The notes under the pieces: model-generated | Databases searched by the model: none | Told to the model about the DNA's origin: nothing | The model's input: only the letters and a program-made list of their open reading frames with translations | From: Chiayiivirga flava | GTDB taxonomy: Bacteria; Pseudomonadota; Gammaproteobacteria; Xanthomonadales; Xanthomonadaceae | Assembly (NCBI RefSeq): GCF_014202825.1 | Contig: NZ_JACHHP010000004.1 | Span: forward strand, 434,001-498,000 | Direction of reading: 5' to 3' | DNA length: 64,000 nt | In this document: positions 35,975 to 47,077 of the stretch, piece by piece | Position numbering within the stretch: the first letter of the stretch is position 1 | Layout of the letters: every line of letters begins with the position of its first letter | Program-made: the position numbers and the translations under genes

Positions 35975-37135
35975 TCACTGGCCGCTCTTGATCGATGTCC
36001 ACGCGCGCACACGTTCGCGCTGCAGGTCTTCGGGCAGCGACGCCGGGTCGACGAGCTTGGCCACCACGTCCGCCGGCGGATACACGCCGGGGTTGCCGGC
36101 GAGCTCCGGATCGAGCAGCGGGGTGGCGTTCGTGTTGGCGTTGGCGTAGCCGACGTAGTCGCTCACCTTCGCGATCACCTCGGGCCGCAGCAGGTAGTCG
36201 ATGAAGGCGTGTGCGTTGTTCGGGTGCGGCGCGTCCTTCGGGATCGCCATCAGGTCGAACCAGCGCACGGCGCCTTCCTTCGGGATGACGAAGGCGAGTT
36301 CGACGCCGTTTTCCGCTTCCTCGGCACGGTCGCGTGCCTGGAACACGTCGCCCGAGTAACCGACCGCGAGACACAGGTCGCCGTTGGCCAGGTCGTCGAT
36401 GTACTTCGACGAATTGAAATAGCGGATGTGCTTGCGGATCTTGGCGTAGGCGGCTTTCACCGCGTCGGTCTCGTCGCCGCCGTGCGCGTTCGGATCGCGC
36501 CCGAGCGACAGCAGGGCCGCCGCGAAGGCTTCCTGTTCGTCGTCGAGCATGCCGATGCCGCACCTGGCGAGTTTCTCCGCATTCGCAGGATCGAACAGCA
36601 GCGCCCACGAATCGAGCGGCGCGTCGTCGCCGAGTGCGGCCTTCACCTTCGCCACGTTGATGCCCAAGCCCGTGGTGCCCCACATGTACGGCGCGACATG
36701 CGCGTTGCCGGGATCGACATCGGTGAGGCCGGACAGCAGCGTGGTGTCGAGGTTGTTCCAGTGCGGCAACCTGGCCTTGTCGAGCGGCGCGTACACCTTC
36801 GCGGCGATCTGCCGTTGGGCAAACGGCCGCGCGCTCGGGAACACCACGTCGTAGCCCGAGCCGCCGGTCATGAGCTTGGCTTCGAGGATCTCGTTGGCGT
36901 CGTACACGTCGTAGACGACGTTGATGCCGGTTTCCGCGGTGAAATTCGCGATCGTGTCCTCGGCCACGTAGTCGGACCAGTTGTACACGTGCACCACCTT
37001 GTCCTCGGCCTTCGCCGCGGCCGGGGCGGGTGCGGCGGCGCCGGTGGCGGGCGCGGAGGCGTCGGGCGTGGAGGAGCCGCCGCACGCGGCGAGCAGCAGA
37101 CAGGAGGCCAGCAGGCCCAGGCGCAAGGTCGTCAT
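35975..37135 (-). CDS. potF: Periplasmic putrescine-binding protein PotF, predicted lipoprotein
   Basis: 386-residue substrate-binding protein (SBP_bac type). Signal peptide with lipobox LAAC (C18) and an Ala/Pro-rich tether to ~45, so it is probably anchored to the inner-membrane outer face rather than free as E. coli PotF. Polyamine-binding motifs typical of PotF/PotD are visible: VYNWSDYVAEDTI, AEKLMTGGSGYDVVFPS-like region, PYMWGTTGLGIN, GYSGDVFQA. First gene of the operon; divergent from the TorF porin gene. Confidence 0.94.
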   Translation of the reverse strand: MTTLRLGLLASCLLLAACGGSSTPDASAPATGAAAPAPAAAKAEDKVVHVYNWSDYVAEDTIANFTAETGINVVYDVYDANEILEAKLMTGGSGYDVVFPSARPFAQRQIAAKVYAPLDKARLPHWNNLDTTLLSGLTDVDPGNAHVAPYMWGTTGLGINVAKVKAALGDDAPLDSWALLFDPANAEKLARCGIGMLDDEQEAFAAALLSLGRDPNAHGGDETDAVKAAYAKIRKHIRYFNSSKYIDDLANGDLCLAVGYSGDVFQARDRAEEAENGVELAFVIPKEGAVRWFDLMAIPKDAPHPNNAHAFIDYLLRPEVIAKVSDYVGYANANTNATPLLDPELAGNPGVYPPADVVAKLVDPASLPEDLQRERVRAWTSIKSGQ

Positions 37136-37332
37136 CGAAAGTCCCCGAAGCGTCCGCGGCCAGGCGCCGCGCTCCGCATCTTCGGGAGCACGGCGCGTCG
37201 AGTCAATGCGGCGGCGCCCGTCACGCGGGGCGCTGGTCCGCGTCAGGGGGCTTGGGTAAGGTAGCGCCGTGCCACGGCCCCGCCGCGCCCCCGTTTGCGT
37301 TTTCTTCCCCATCACCGACCACGGACCCCGCC

Positions 37333-38073
37333 ATGCGCCCGACCAAGACCCTGCTTGCCCTCCTGCTGTGCGTACCGGCGCTGCCGGCCCTGGCGCAGGA
37401 CGACGAATCCACCGGGCCCTTCACCTTCAGCGGCGGCGCCTGGGCGCTGAGCGATTACGTCTGGCGCGGCGTGTCGCAGACACAGGAAAATCCGGCGTTC
37501 CAGGCCGAATTCTCCGTCGCGCACGAGAGCGGTTTCTACGTCGGCGCCTGGGCGACCACGGTGGACTTCACCCCCGCCGGTGCCGAAGACGACGGCATCG
37601 ATTACGAACTCGACACCTATGTCGGTTGGGCCGGCGATCTCACCGACACGCTGAGCCTGGACCTCACCTTCACCCGCCTGATCTATCCGGGCTACAACGA
37701 AGGCTACGACTACAACTTCAACGAATTTTCCGCCGCACTCGGCTTTGCCGAGAACTACACCGCCACCGTGGTGTACTCGGACGACGCCATCAACCTGGGC
37801 GGCAGCGCGGTCTACTACAACCTCGCCGGCGAATGGGAGCTCGGCGATTCGGGCTTCGCGCTGGGCGCGGCCATCGGCCACTACGATCTGGACGACGCGC
37901 TCGACGACAGCTACGAGGACTACATGGTGTCGCTGTCGCGCGGCTTCGGCCCGGTGTCCGCCTCGCTGATGTACACCGACACCTCCGGCTACAGCGATCT
38001 GCTGGCCGAGGGCCTCGGCGATGCCAGCCTCGCCGACGGCCGCGTGGCCCTGATGGTGGGCGTGGAGTTCTGA
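37333..38073 (+). CDS. TorF-family putative outer-membrane porin
   Basis: 246-residue beta-barrel protein. Signal peptide ~1-21 (cleavage after ALA), then a mature domain beginning FTFSGGAWALSDYVWRGVSQTQ, the hallmark of the TIGR02001/TorF group. Alternating aromatic/polar strands and a C-terminal GVEF end in phenylalanine as outer-membrane proteins do. The protein is strongly acidic. Divergent from potF (197 nt between starts), so co-regulation is possible but not shown. The transported solute is unknown. Confidence 0.85.
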   Translation: MRPTKTLLALLLCVPALPALAQDDESTGPFTFSGGAWALSDYVWRGVSQTQENPAFQAEFSVAHESGFYVGAWATTVDFTPAGAEDDGIDYELDTYVGWAGDLTDTLSLDLTFTRLIYPGYNEGYDYNFNEFSAALGFAENYTATVVYSDDAINLGGSAVYYNLAGEWELGDSGFALGAAIGHYDLDDALDDSYEDYMVSLSRGFGPVSASLMYTDTSGYSDLLAEGLGDASLADGRVALMVGVEF

Positions 38074-38129
38074 CGCGAACGGTGCGTTCCGATACGCCGG
38101 TTGCATGGCTCCGGGCGCGGCGAATTGCG

Positions 38130-38326
38130 TTCCCTCTCCCGCCGGGAGAGGGTGCCGGCAGGCGGGTGAGGGACGGACGTCTCGTGGTTTCCGCGTGTTG
38201 GTTCCGACCAACGGTCGAGTGCAAACGGCTGCACTGAAACCGAAGCCAGGATGCAGCGCCCGTCCCTCATCCGCCTGCGTTCGGCCGGCGGTAGCCGCCT
38301 CACCCTTCTCCCGCAGGGAGAAGGAA
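38130..38326. repeat. Paired REP-like repeats between the porin and the DUF985 gene
   Basis: Copy one (38130-38179) contains CCCTCTCCCGCCGGGAGAGGG followed by GGCGGGTGAGGGACGG; copy two (38261-38326) starts CGTCCCTCATCCGCC and ends CCTTCTCCCGCAGGGAGAAGG. The arms are inverted relative to each other, as in the other copies of this family. They fill the middle of a 356-nt gap that has no convincing gene. Confidence 0.7.
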
Positions 38327-38429
38327 TCGAGGCGTGCAAACGCGCGTCCAGGCCGACGCGTCCATGACGCTCATGCTCCCGCAATGAAACCGATTGTTTT
38401 GCGGTAACGCGACGGCGGGCACCCTCAAG

Positions 38430-38930
38430 TCACAACAGCCCGCGCAACTCGCTCTCGCCGAGCAGCGTCCGCGCAAGCTCGGGCTGGTCGACCAGCATGT
38501 CGTAATCCCTGAAATCGAAGCCCGGTCCGACCGAACAACCCAGCAGCGCGTACCCACCCTGCGGCCGGGCCGCCTGCCAGTGGCCGGCCGGCACCGTGCG
38601 CTGCGGCAGCGCGCTGTCCGCCACCGGGCCGAGTTGCTGCACCACGAGGGTGCCGCCGGCCGGATCGAGCGACAGCAGGTCGATCGGCGCGCCCTCGTAG
38701 TGATGCCAGGTTTCGTCCGCGGCCACGCGGTGCCAGCGGCTGAATCCATCGACCGGCAGCAGGTAGAGGATCGCGGTCAGCGCCGCACGGCGGGCGCGGT
38801 CGGTCGAGCGGCGCACCTCATGGGCCGAACGGAAGGTGCGGTGGAACCACCCGCCCTCCGGGTGCGGCACCAGATCGAGGGTGCGGATCAGTGCGGCCAC
38901 CCGCTCGGCGTCGCGTGCGATCGAAGTCAA
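38430..38930 (-). CDS. DUF985 cupin-like protein
   Basis: 166-residue protein of the DUF985/cupin_5 family. LDLVPHPEGGWFHRTFRS at the N-terminus, then AILYLLPVDGFSRWHRVAADETWHHYEGAPIDLL and GYALLGCSVGPGFDFRDYDML are family signatures. The fold is a single-domain beta barrel, sometimes linked to sugar or osmolyte chemistry, but no activity is established. TTG 38930 is the first available start; a GTG at 38900 would remove ten residues. Lies upstream of the tRNA cluster, on the opposite strand. Confidence 0.85.
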   Translation of the reverse strand: MTSIARDAERVAALIRTLDLVPHPEGGWFHRTFRSAHEVRRSTDRARRAALTAILYLLPVDGFSRWHRVAADETWHHYEGAPIDLLSLDPAGGTLVVQQLGPVADSALPQRTVPAGHWQAARPQGGYALLGCSVGPGFDFRDYDMLVDQPELARTLLGESELRGLL

Positions 38931-39075
38931 CCCGGCCCATCCTGTTCACGCTCGACTCCGGAGCATCGCCCCACGCTGCTGCCAAGACAAGGCCGATTGA
39001 CGCCCGCGACCGCTGCGCCGTACCATTGTCGGCCCTTCGACGCGGCGCGACAGGCCACGGGCGAGGATCGGCCCT

Positions 39076-39152
39076 CGGGGTATAGCTCAGCCTGGTAGAG
39101 CGCCAGCTTTGGGAGCTGGATGTCGAGAGTTCGAATCCCTCTACCCCGACCA
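39076..39152 (+). tRNA. tRNA-Pro (anticodon TGG)
   Basis: 77-nt cloverleaf with acceptor CGGGGTA/TACCCCG, anticodon stem CCAGC/GCTGG with loop TTTGGGA (anticodon TGG) and T-arm GAGAG-TTCGAAT-CCCTC (one G-T-type pair). The CCA end is encoded. First of five tRNA genes in a cluster before trigger factor. Confidence 0.97.
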
Positions 39153-39206
39153 TGCCGGCGTCCGCCGGTCCGATGCGGCCGCAGGCCTGCGCTATCATGA
39201 GGCGCT

Positions 39207-39283
39207 GCGCCCGTAGCTCAACCGGATAGAGCACCGGCCTTCTAAGCCGGTGGTTACAGGTTCGATTCCTGTCGGGCGCGCCA
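39207..39283 (+). tRNA. tRNA-Arg (anticodon TCT)
   Basis: 77-nt cloverleaf; acceptor GCGCCCG/CGGGCGC, anticodon stem CCGGC/GCCGG with loop CTTCTAA (TCT), T-arm ACAGG-TTCGATT-CCTGT, encoded CCA. It reads the rare AGA codon. Confidence 0.97.
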
Positions 39284-39394
39284 ACGCAACGGCGTGTGCG
39301 AGGATCGCGTGACGAAATGCGGGTCCAGGCCCGCCTTTCCGTGGAACGTCCGTGCACGGAGGCGCGGGCTTGTAGGGAACAGGACACTTCCTGT

Positions 39395-39472
39395 GGTGGA
39401 TGTAGCTCAGTCGGTTAGAGCATCGGATTGTGATTCCGAGGGTCGCGGGTTCGAATCCCGTCTTCCACCCCA
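39395..39472 (+). tRNA. tRNA-His (anticodon GTG)
   Basis: 78-nt cloverleaf with the extra 5' G opposite C73 that identifies tRNA-His. Anticodon stem TCGGA/TCCGA with loop TTGTGAT (GTG). The acceptor stem reads GTGGATG against CTTCCAC, which leaves one T-T mismatch at pair 6-67. CCA encoded. Confidence 0.95.
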
Positions 39473-39562
39473 TCCCGGGCTGCGGCATAATGCCCAGCTG
39501 CGGTCGCTCCGGCGGCAGCCGGCAACATGCGACCGAGGCACCGGGACGTTGCACGACAAGAT

Positions 39563-39638
39563 GGGTCGTTAGCTCAGTTGGTAGAGCAGTTGACTCTTAA
39601 TCAATAGGTCGTAGGTTCGAATCCTACACGACCCACCA
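39563..39638 (+). tRNA. tRNA-Lys (anticodon CTT)
   Basis: 76-nt cloverleaf; acceptor GGGTCGT/ACGACCC, anticodon stem GTTGA/TCAAT with loop CTCTTAA (CTT), T-arm GTAGG-TTCGAAT-CCTAC, encoded CCA. A CTT anticodon suits the AAG-rich codon use of a GC-rich genome. Confidence 0.96.
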
Positions 39639-39736
39639 TCTTGTCCTCCCCGCGTCTTGCTCCACGCTCCCGGTCGCCCGCCCCGCGTCGTGTCCATCCG
39701 GTCGCCTGTGCCGGGACTGGTCGCGAGTGCCGTCGC

Positions 39737-39821
39737 GCGAAAGTGGCGGAACTGGTAGACGCACTGGATTTAGGTTCCAGCGGGGCAACCCGTGAGAGTT
39801 CGATTCTCTCCTTTCGCACCA
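39737..39821 (+). tRNA. tRNA-Leu (anticodon TAG)
   Basis: 85-nt class II tRNA with a long variable arm (about CGGGGCAACCCGT). Acceptor GCGAAAG/CTTTCGC, anticodon stem CTGGA/TCCAG with loop TTTAGGT (TAG), encoded CCA. Ends 46 nt before tig. Confidence 0.97.
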
Positions 39822-39867
39822 CCTCATCACACGTCATGCCCGCGCGCCGCGGGATTCGGGAGTCACG

Positions 39868-41175
39868 ATGCAAGTTTCGGTTGAGAATGTCGGCAAGCTC
39901 GAGCGCAAGCTCACCGTCAGCGTCCCCGCTGAGCGCCTGGAAGGCACCATCCGCACGCGCCTGCGCGACCTGTCGCAGAACGTGCGCATCAAGGGCTTCC
40001 GCCCGGGCAAGGTGCCGGCCAAGATCATCGAACAGCGCTACGGCCGGCAGGTGCGGTCCGAGGCCCTCAACGAGCTGATCCGCGATTCCTTCAACGAAGC
40101 GGTGCAGCAGGAAAACCTGCGTCCGGCGGTGCAGCCGTCGATCGAAACCACCGGCCAGCCGGCGGACGGCGAGTTCCGCTACGTCGCCACCTTCGAGGTG
40201 ATGCCGGAGATCGGCACCATCGACGTGTCCGGCCTCAAGATCGTCAAGCCCATCGCCGAAGTGACCGACGCCGACATCGACCGCATGATCGAAACCCTGC
40301 GCCTGCAGCGCCGCACGTGGAACAACGTCGAGCGCGCGGCGAAGGACGGCGACCTGGTCATGTTCGAGTCGGTCGCCACCGCCGGCGACGTGCGCGTGCC
40401 GGCCGAAGGCGTGGAACGCAGCGGCACCATCCTAGGCTCGAACGCGCTGTTCGCGGACCTCGAGCAGAAGCTCGTCGGACTGTCCACCGGCGACGACCGC
40501 GCGCTGGACGTCACCTTCCCGGCCGACTACCGCGTGCCCGAACTCGCCGGCAAGCAGGCGACGGTGCAGGTCAAGGTGTCGCGCGTGTCCGAGGCCAGCA
40601 TTCCGGCGCTGGACGACGCGTTCATGCAGCAGTTCGGCATCGCCGACGGCGGTCTGGAGCGGTTCCGCGTGGAAGTGCGGGCCAACCTCGAACGCGAACT
40701 CAAGGCCGCGCTGATGGCGCGCCTGAAGAACGAAGTGGTCGAAAAGCTCGTCGACGCGCACAGCACGCTCGAATTCCCCGCGCGCATGGTCGAGGCCGAG
40801 GCCCGCGGACTGATCCGCCAGGCCGAGCAGCAGGCCCAGCAGCAGAACCAGCCGGCGCCGCAGCTGACGCCCGACGCCGTGCGTCCGGTGGCGCAGAAGC
40901 GCGTCGCGGCCGCGGTGCTGCTCGGCGAGCTCGCGCGCCAGAACAACATCCGCTTGGACAGCTCGCGCCTCCAGGACATGCTCGCGACCATCGCGTCCAC
41001 GTACGAGGAGCCCGAGCAGGTCGTTGAACTCTACCGCAACGACCCCCAGTTGATGGACGGGCTGCGCAGCCGCGTCGTCGAAGACCAGGTCATCGACTGG
41101 ATCGCCGACCACGCCGAGGCCGACACCCGCACGCTGAGTTTCGACGAAGTGATGCGTCCGGGTGCGGCAGGCTGA
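39868..41175 (+). CDS. tig: Trigger factor, ribosome-bound chaperone
   Basis: 435-residue ribosome-associated chaperone and prolyl isomerase. N-terminal ribosome-binding domain with the signature FRPGKVPAKIIEQRYG (~45-60), FKBP-type PPIase domain ~155-245 with GDLVMFESVATAGDVRVP, and a long helical C-terminal chaperone domain. Length matches E. coli (432). Heads the tig-clpP-clpX-lon-hupB block typical of proteobacteria, linking nascent-chain folding to degradation. Confidence 0.97.
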   Translation: MQVSVENVGKLERKLTVSVPAERLEGTIRTRLRDLSQNVRIKGFRPGKVPAKIIEQRYGRQVRSEALNELIRDSFNEAVQQENLRPAVQPSIETTGQPADGEFRYVATFEVMPEIGTIDVSGLKIVKPIAEVTDADIDRMIETLRLQRRTWNNVERAAKDGDLVMFESVATAGDVRVPAEGVERSGTILGSNALFADLEQKLVGLSTGDDRALDVTFPADYRVPELAGKQATVQVKVSRVSEASIPALDDAFMQQFGIADGGLERFRVEVRANLERELKAALMARLKNEVVEKLVDAHSTLEFPARMVEAEARGLIRQAEQQAQQQNQPAPQLTPDAVRPVAQKRVAAAVLLGELARQNNIRLDSSRLQDMLATIASTYEEPEQVVELYRNDPQLMDGLRSRVVEDQVIDWIADHAEADTRTLSFDEVMRPGAAG

Positions 41176-41217
41176 TAGCCTGACCCCGCGGCGCACACTT
41201 TTCGAGGAACCCACGCA

Positions 41218-41841
41218 ATGAGCAGCATCCAGAATCTGAACCTCGTGCCGATGGTGGTCGAACAGACCAGCCGCGGCGAGCGCGCGTACGACATCTACTC
41301 GCGCCTGCTCAAGGAACGCGTGATCTTCCTCGTCGGTCCGGTCGAGGACTACATGGCGAACGTGATCGTCGCGCAGATGCTGTTCCTGGAGTCGGAAAAC
41401 CCGGACAAGGACATCAACATCTACATCAACAGCCCGGGCGGCTCGGTCACGGCCGGCATGGCGATCTACGACACCATGCAGTTCATCAAGCCGGACGTCT
41501 CCACCATGTGCATCGGCCAGGCGGCCAGCATGGGCGCGGTGCTGCTGTCGGCCGGTGCCAAGGGCAAGCGCTACGCGCTGCCGAATTCGCGCGTGATGAT
41601 CCACCAGCCGCTCGGCGGCTTCCAGGGTCAGGCCAGCGACTTCGACATCCACGCGCGCGAAATCCTCACCGTGCGCGAGCGCCTGAACCACATTCTTGCG
41701 CACCACACCGGCCAGCCGGTGGAACGCATCGCGCAGGACACCGACCGCGACCGCTTCCTCAGCGCGCTCGATGCCAAGGCCTATGGCCTGGTCGACAGTG
41801 TGCTCGAACGGCGTCCCGACGAGTCGGTCAAACCCGGCTGA
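41218..41841 (+). CDS. clpP: ATP-dependent Clp protease proteolytic subunit
   Basis: 207-residue serine peptidase that forms the 14-subunit chamber of ClpXP. Catalytic triad S104 (in [11 protein letters not shown]), H129 (in [10 protein letters not shown]) and D178 are intact, as are [17 protein letters not shown] and the N-terminal propeptide-like start. Lies 42 nt after tig and about 126 nt before clpX; the intergenic region holds two hairpins. Confidence 0.97.
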   Translation: MSSIQNLNLVPMVVEQTSRGERAYDIYSRLLKERVIFLVGPVEDYMANVIVAQMLFLESENPDKDINIYINSPGGSVTAGMAIYDTMQFIKPDVSTMCIGQAASMGAVLLSAGAKGKRYALPNSRVMIHQPLGGFQGQASDFDIHAREILTVRERLNHILAHHTGQPVERIAQDTDRDRFLSALDAKAYGLVDSVLERRPDESVKPG

Positions 41842-41896
41842 TCGAGTGGGTTTTTTGCCCGTTTCTCGACGCAACCTCTTCATTTTCCACCCGATC

Positions 41897-41921
41897 CGGG
41901 CGAGCGCTAGGCGTTCGCCCG
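41897..41921 (+). promoter_or_regulatory. Hairpin in the clpP-clpX intergenic region
   Basis: CGGGCGA (41897-41903) and TCGCCCG (41915-41921) are perfectly complementary, with further inner pairing (GCG/GCGT). No T run follows. It may act as an RNA-processing or stability signal after clpP. Confidence 0.45.
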
Positions 41922-41934
41922 TCTTGGCGCTATT

Positions 41935-41952
41935 CTCCCGAGCGATCGGGAG
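41935..41952 (+). promoter_or_regulatory. Hairpin/dyad 15 nt upstream of clpX
   Basis: Perfect 7-bp stem CTCCCGA/TCGGGAG with a 4-nt loop, ending 15 nt before the clpX ATG. It would lie in the clpX leader or over its ribosome site (GGGAG, 41948-41952), so it could modulate translation of clpX separately from clpP, or be a protein-binding dyad. Confidence 0.45.
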
Positions 41953-41967
41953 TTCCAGGATTCAGGC

Positions 41968-43266
41968 ATGAGCGACGAACGGCAGACCCGCGGCACCAGC
42001 AGCGGCGGTGGCGACGGAAAAATCCTCTACTGCTCGTTCTGCGGCAAGAGCCAGCATGAAGTGCGCAAGCTCATCGCGGGCCCCAGCGTGTTCATCTGCG
42101 ACGAATGCGTCGAGCTGTGCAACGACATCATCCGCGAGGAGCTGGAGGAGAAGGCCGCCACCTCGCGCAGCCACCTGCCCAAGCCGCGCGAGATCATGGA
42201 CGTGCTCGACCAGTACGTCATCGGTCAGACTCGCGCCAAGCGTTCGCTGTCGGTGGCCGTGTACAACCACTACAAGCGCATCGAGACGCGCGGCAAGGGC
42301 GACGACGTCGAACTGTCGAAGTCCAACATCCTGATGGTCGGTCCGACCGGCTCGGGCAAGACGCTGCTGGCCGAAACGCTGGCGCGGCTGCTCAACGTGC
42401 CATTCACGATTGCGGACGCCACCACGCTCACCGAAGCCGGTTACGTGGGCGAGGATGTGGAAAACATCATCCAGAAGCTGCTGCAGAAGTGCGACTACGA
42501 CGTCGAGAAGGCGCAGACCGGCATCGTCTACATCGACGAGATCGACAAGATCTCGCGCAAGAGCGAAAACCCGTCGATCACGCGCGATGTCTCCGGCGAA
42601 GGCGTGCAGCAGGCGCTGCTGAAACTGATCGAAGGCACGGTGGCGAGCGTGCCGCCGCAGGGCGGGCGCAAGCACCCGCAGCAGGAATTCCTGCAGGTCG
42701 ACACCAAGAACATCCTCTTCATCTGCGGCGGCGCGTTCGCGGGCCTGGAGAAGATCATCCAGCAACGTTCGCTCGAAGCCGGCGGCATCGGCTTCGGCGC
42801 GGACGTGCGCAGCAAGAAGCAGAAGGCCAACGTCGGCAAGCTGCTGGCCGATTGCGAGCCGGAAGACCTGGTGAAGTTCGGCCTGATTCCGGAATTCGTC
42901 GGTCGCCTGCCGGTGGTCGCGACGCTGGAAGAGCTCGACGAGGCCGCGCTGATCAAGATCCTCACCGAACCCAAGAACGCCATCACCAAGCAGTTCCGCA
43001 AGCTGTTCGAGATGGAAGGCGCGGAGCTCGAATTCCGCCCGGACGCGCTGCTCGCGGTCGCGCAGAAGGCGCTCAAGCGCAAGACCGGCGCGCGCGGCCT
43101 GCGCACCATCATCGAATCGGTGCTGCTCGACACCATGTTCGAGCTGCCGTCGCTCGAGAACGTGACCAAGGTCGTCGTCGACGAAGCCGTCATCAACACG
43201 GCGGCCGATCCGTACCTGATCTACCAGAGCGCACCGGCGCCGCACGCCAAGGCCGCGTCGGAATAA
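41968..43266 (+). CDS. clpX: ATP-dependent Clp protease unfoldase subunit ClpX
   Basis: 432-residue AAA+ unfoldase that recognises tagged substrates and feeds them to ClpP. Zinc-binding domain with C22, C25, C44 and C47; Walker A GPTGSGKT (125-132); Walker [11 protein letters not shown]; sensor-2 GARGLRTI; and the IGF-type ClpP-docking loop. Length is typical (424-430). Confidence 0.98.
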   Translation: MSDERQTRGTSSGGGDGKILYCSFCGKSQHEVRKLIAGPSVFICDECVELCNDIIREELEEKAATSRSHLPKPREIMDVLDQYVIGQTRAKRSLSVAVYNHYKRIETRGKGDDVELSKSNILMVGPTGSGKTLLAETLARLLNVPFTIADATTLTEAGYVGEDVENIIQKLLQKCDYDVEKAQTGIVYIDEIDKISRKSENPSITRDVSGEGVQQALLKLIEGTVASVPPQGGRKHPQQEFLQVDTKNILFICGGAFAGLEKIIQQRSLEAGGIGFGADVRSKKQKANVGKLLADCEPEDLVKFGLIPEFVGRLPVVATLEELDEAALIKILTEPKNAITKQFRKLFEMEGAELEFRPDALLAVAQKALKRKTGARGLRTIIESVLLDTMFELPSLENVTKVVVDEAVINTAADPYLIYQSAPAPHAKAASE

Positions 43267-43280
43267 CCCCGGCTTTGGTT

Positions 43281-43485
43281 GGATCCCCTCTCTCTGTGGG
43301 AGAGGGGAGGGTGCGTGGCGCCGCCGACGAAACAGCGGGCCTCGATCGATCCGGGCGCATAGCGCCCACAACGAAAAACGGCCCCATTCGTCGCCTGCTC
43401 TGCAATAAAGCGGGCGACGAACCTGCTCCGTCCGGACCCTTATCCGGCCCGGCCGGGCCACCTTCTCCCGCAGGGGGAAGGGCAG
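43281..43485. repeat. Two REP-like repeats in the clpX-lon gap
   Basis: Copy one (43281-43313) contains CCCCTCTCTCTGTGGGAGAGGGG; copy two (43459-43485) contains CCTTCTCCCGCAGGGGGAAGG. They belong to the same CTTCTCCC/GGGAGAAG family seen at three other places. They sit in a 466-nt gap, the largest in the clp-lon block, which otherwise holds no convincing gene. Confidence 0.6.
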
Positions 43486-43732
43486 CCAGGCCTGCCGCCA
43501 TCCTGGATGGCTTCGTCTTCGCTGGCGTCGGAAAAAGTCGATGCTGGCGCCGTTTTCGCCCTTGCGCCGCGCAACAAAAACCAACAAAAACAAGCGCTTC
43601 CGCGCCGCAACAATTCTTGCATCGCGATGCTGTCCGCCTAACGTATCCTCACCCTTGCACGTTGCCGAACGCCCCCCACCTAGGATGCTTTCGGTGGGCC
43701 TGTTTCGCCGCCGATCCGACATGGAGAACGCA

Positions 43733-46204
<2,472 letters not shown>

Positions 46205-46314
46205 GCGCGCGGCGGACAAAACCTGCGCATCCGCCTCGGCCCTCGGGGCGGATGTGTCTTCGCGCAACGGCCTGAAACAGGCCTGAAACCCGCATCAAAC
46301 CTGACAAAGTCGTG

Positions 46315-46343
46315 TTGCGCGGGGGTATCCCCGCTGGTATAAA
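46315..46343 (+). promoter_or_regulatory. Sigma70-type promoter upstream of hupB
   Basis: TTGCGC (46315-46320) and TATAAA (46338-46343) are separated by 17 nt, about 135 nt upstream of the HU gene start. The long untranslated leader that would result is unusual but plausible for an abundant protein. Prediction from consensus only. Confidence 0.55.
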
Positions 46344-46478
46344 TCGCCGCAACCGCGAGACGGCTTCGGCCGTGTCGCGTCACGGTCGGTCGGTACGTCG
46401 ATGCGCTCGACACAGGATCGCGTCCGGCTGCATGAATTCGCGAGAACCCCCATCTCGCATCTGGGAGTGACAATTACA

Positions 46479-46751
46479 ATGAACAAAGCCGATTTCATTG
46501 GCGCGGTGTCAGCCGAAGCCGAACTGTCCAAGGCCGATGCCGGCCGCGCCGTCGATGCAGTCATCGAGACGATCAAGAAGGCACTGAAGAAGGGCGACAG
46601 CGTGTCCCTCGTCGGCTTTGGCACCTTTGTCGTGCGCAAGCGCGCGGCGCGCACCGGCCGCAATCCGCGGACCGGCGACACCATCAAGATCAAGGCGTCG
46701 AAAAATCCTTCGTTCAAGGCTGGCAAAGCGCTGAAGGATGCCGTAAACTAG
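46479..46751 (+). CDS. hupB: DNA-binding protein HU-beta
   Basis: 90-residue nucleoid protein. [47 protein letters not shown] with the conserved Arg/Pro DNA-intercalating arm, and the C-terminal [13 protein letters not shown] are diagnostic. It bends and compacts DNA as a dimer. A GGGAG site lies ~10 nt before the ATG. Position after lon is the usual one in gammaproteobacteria. Confidence 0.97.
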   Translation: MNKADFIGAVSAEAELSKADAGRAVDAVIETIKKALKKGDSVSLVGFGTFVVRKRAARTGRNPRTGDTIKIKASKNPSFKAGKALKDAVN

Positions 46752-46761
46752 TCTGCTCACC

Positions 46762-46836
46762 GGGTGCTTAGCTCAGCGGTAGAGCGTCTCCTTTACACGG
46801 AGAGGGTCGGGGGTTCGAAACCCTCAGCACCCACCA
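46762..46836 (+). tRNA. tRNA-Val (anticodon TAC)
   Basis: 75-nt cloverleaf starting 11 nt after hupB; acceptor GGGTGCT/AGCACCC, anticodon stem TCTCC/GGAGA with loop TTTACAC (TAC), T-arm GAGGG-type with TTCGAAA, encoded CCA. Confidence 0.97.
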
Positions 46837-46857
46837 GGCACCCAAAGCGTCACGCGC

Positions 46858-46934
46858 GGAGTGGTAGTTCAGTCGGTTAGAATGCTGGCCTGTCACGCCG
46901 GAGGTCGCGGGTTCGAGTCCCGTCCACTCCGCCA
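46858..46934 (+). tRNA. tRNA-Asp (anticodon GTC)
   Basis: 77-nt cloverleaf; acceptor GGAGTGG/CCACTCC, anticodon stem CTGGC/GCCGG with loop CTGTCAC (GTC), T-arm GCGGG-TTCGAGT-CCCGT, encoded CCA. Followed at once by a strong terminator. Confidence 0.97.
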
Positions 46935-46941
46935 CTCTACC

Positions 46942-46976
46942 GAGGGCGCCTGAGTTTCAGGCGCCCTCAGTTTTTT
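46942..46976 (+). terminator. Rho-independent terminator after tRNA-Asp
   Basis: Perfect 12-bp stem GAGGGCGCCTGA/TCAGGCGCCCTC with a GTT loop, followed by AG and six T. The cleanest terminator in the window; it ends the hupB-tRNA transcript. Confidence 0.93.
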
Positions 46977-47077
46977 GCGGGATCCGAACGCGTGCGTTCC
47001 GGTCCCCTCTGTCGACCGGGGTCGGAACCGCCGCAGGGAGATCGGCGCTCCGGTCCACCCACCAGAAGAATCCATCG

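Noticed and set aside
38818-39387. Possible minus-strand protein across the tRNA-Pro and tRNA-Arg genes
   Set aside because: Translations of tRNA genes in antisense give familiar spurious peptides; the tRNAs fold perfectly, so the frame is not a gene.
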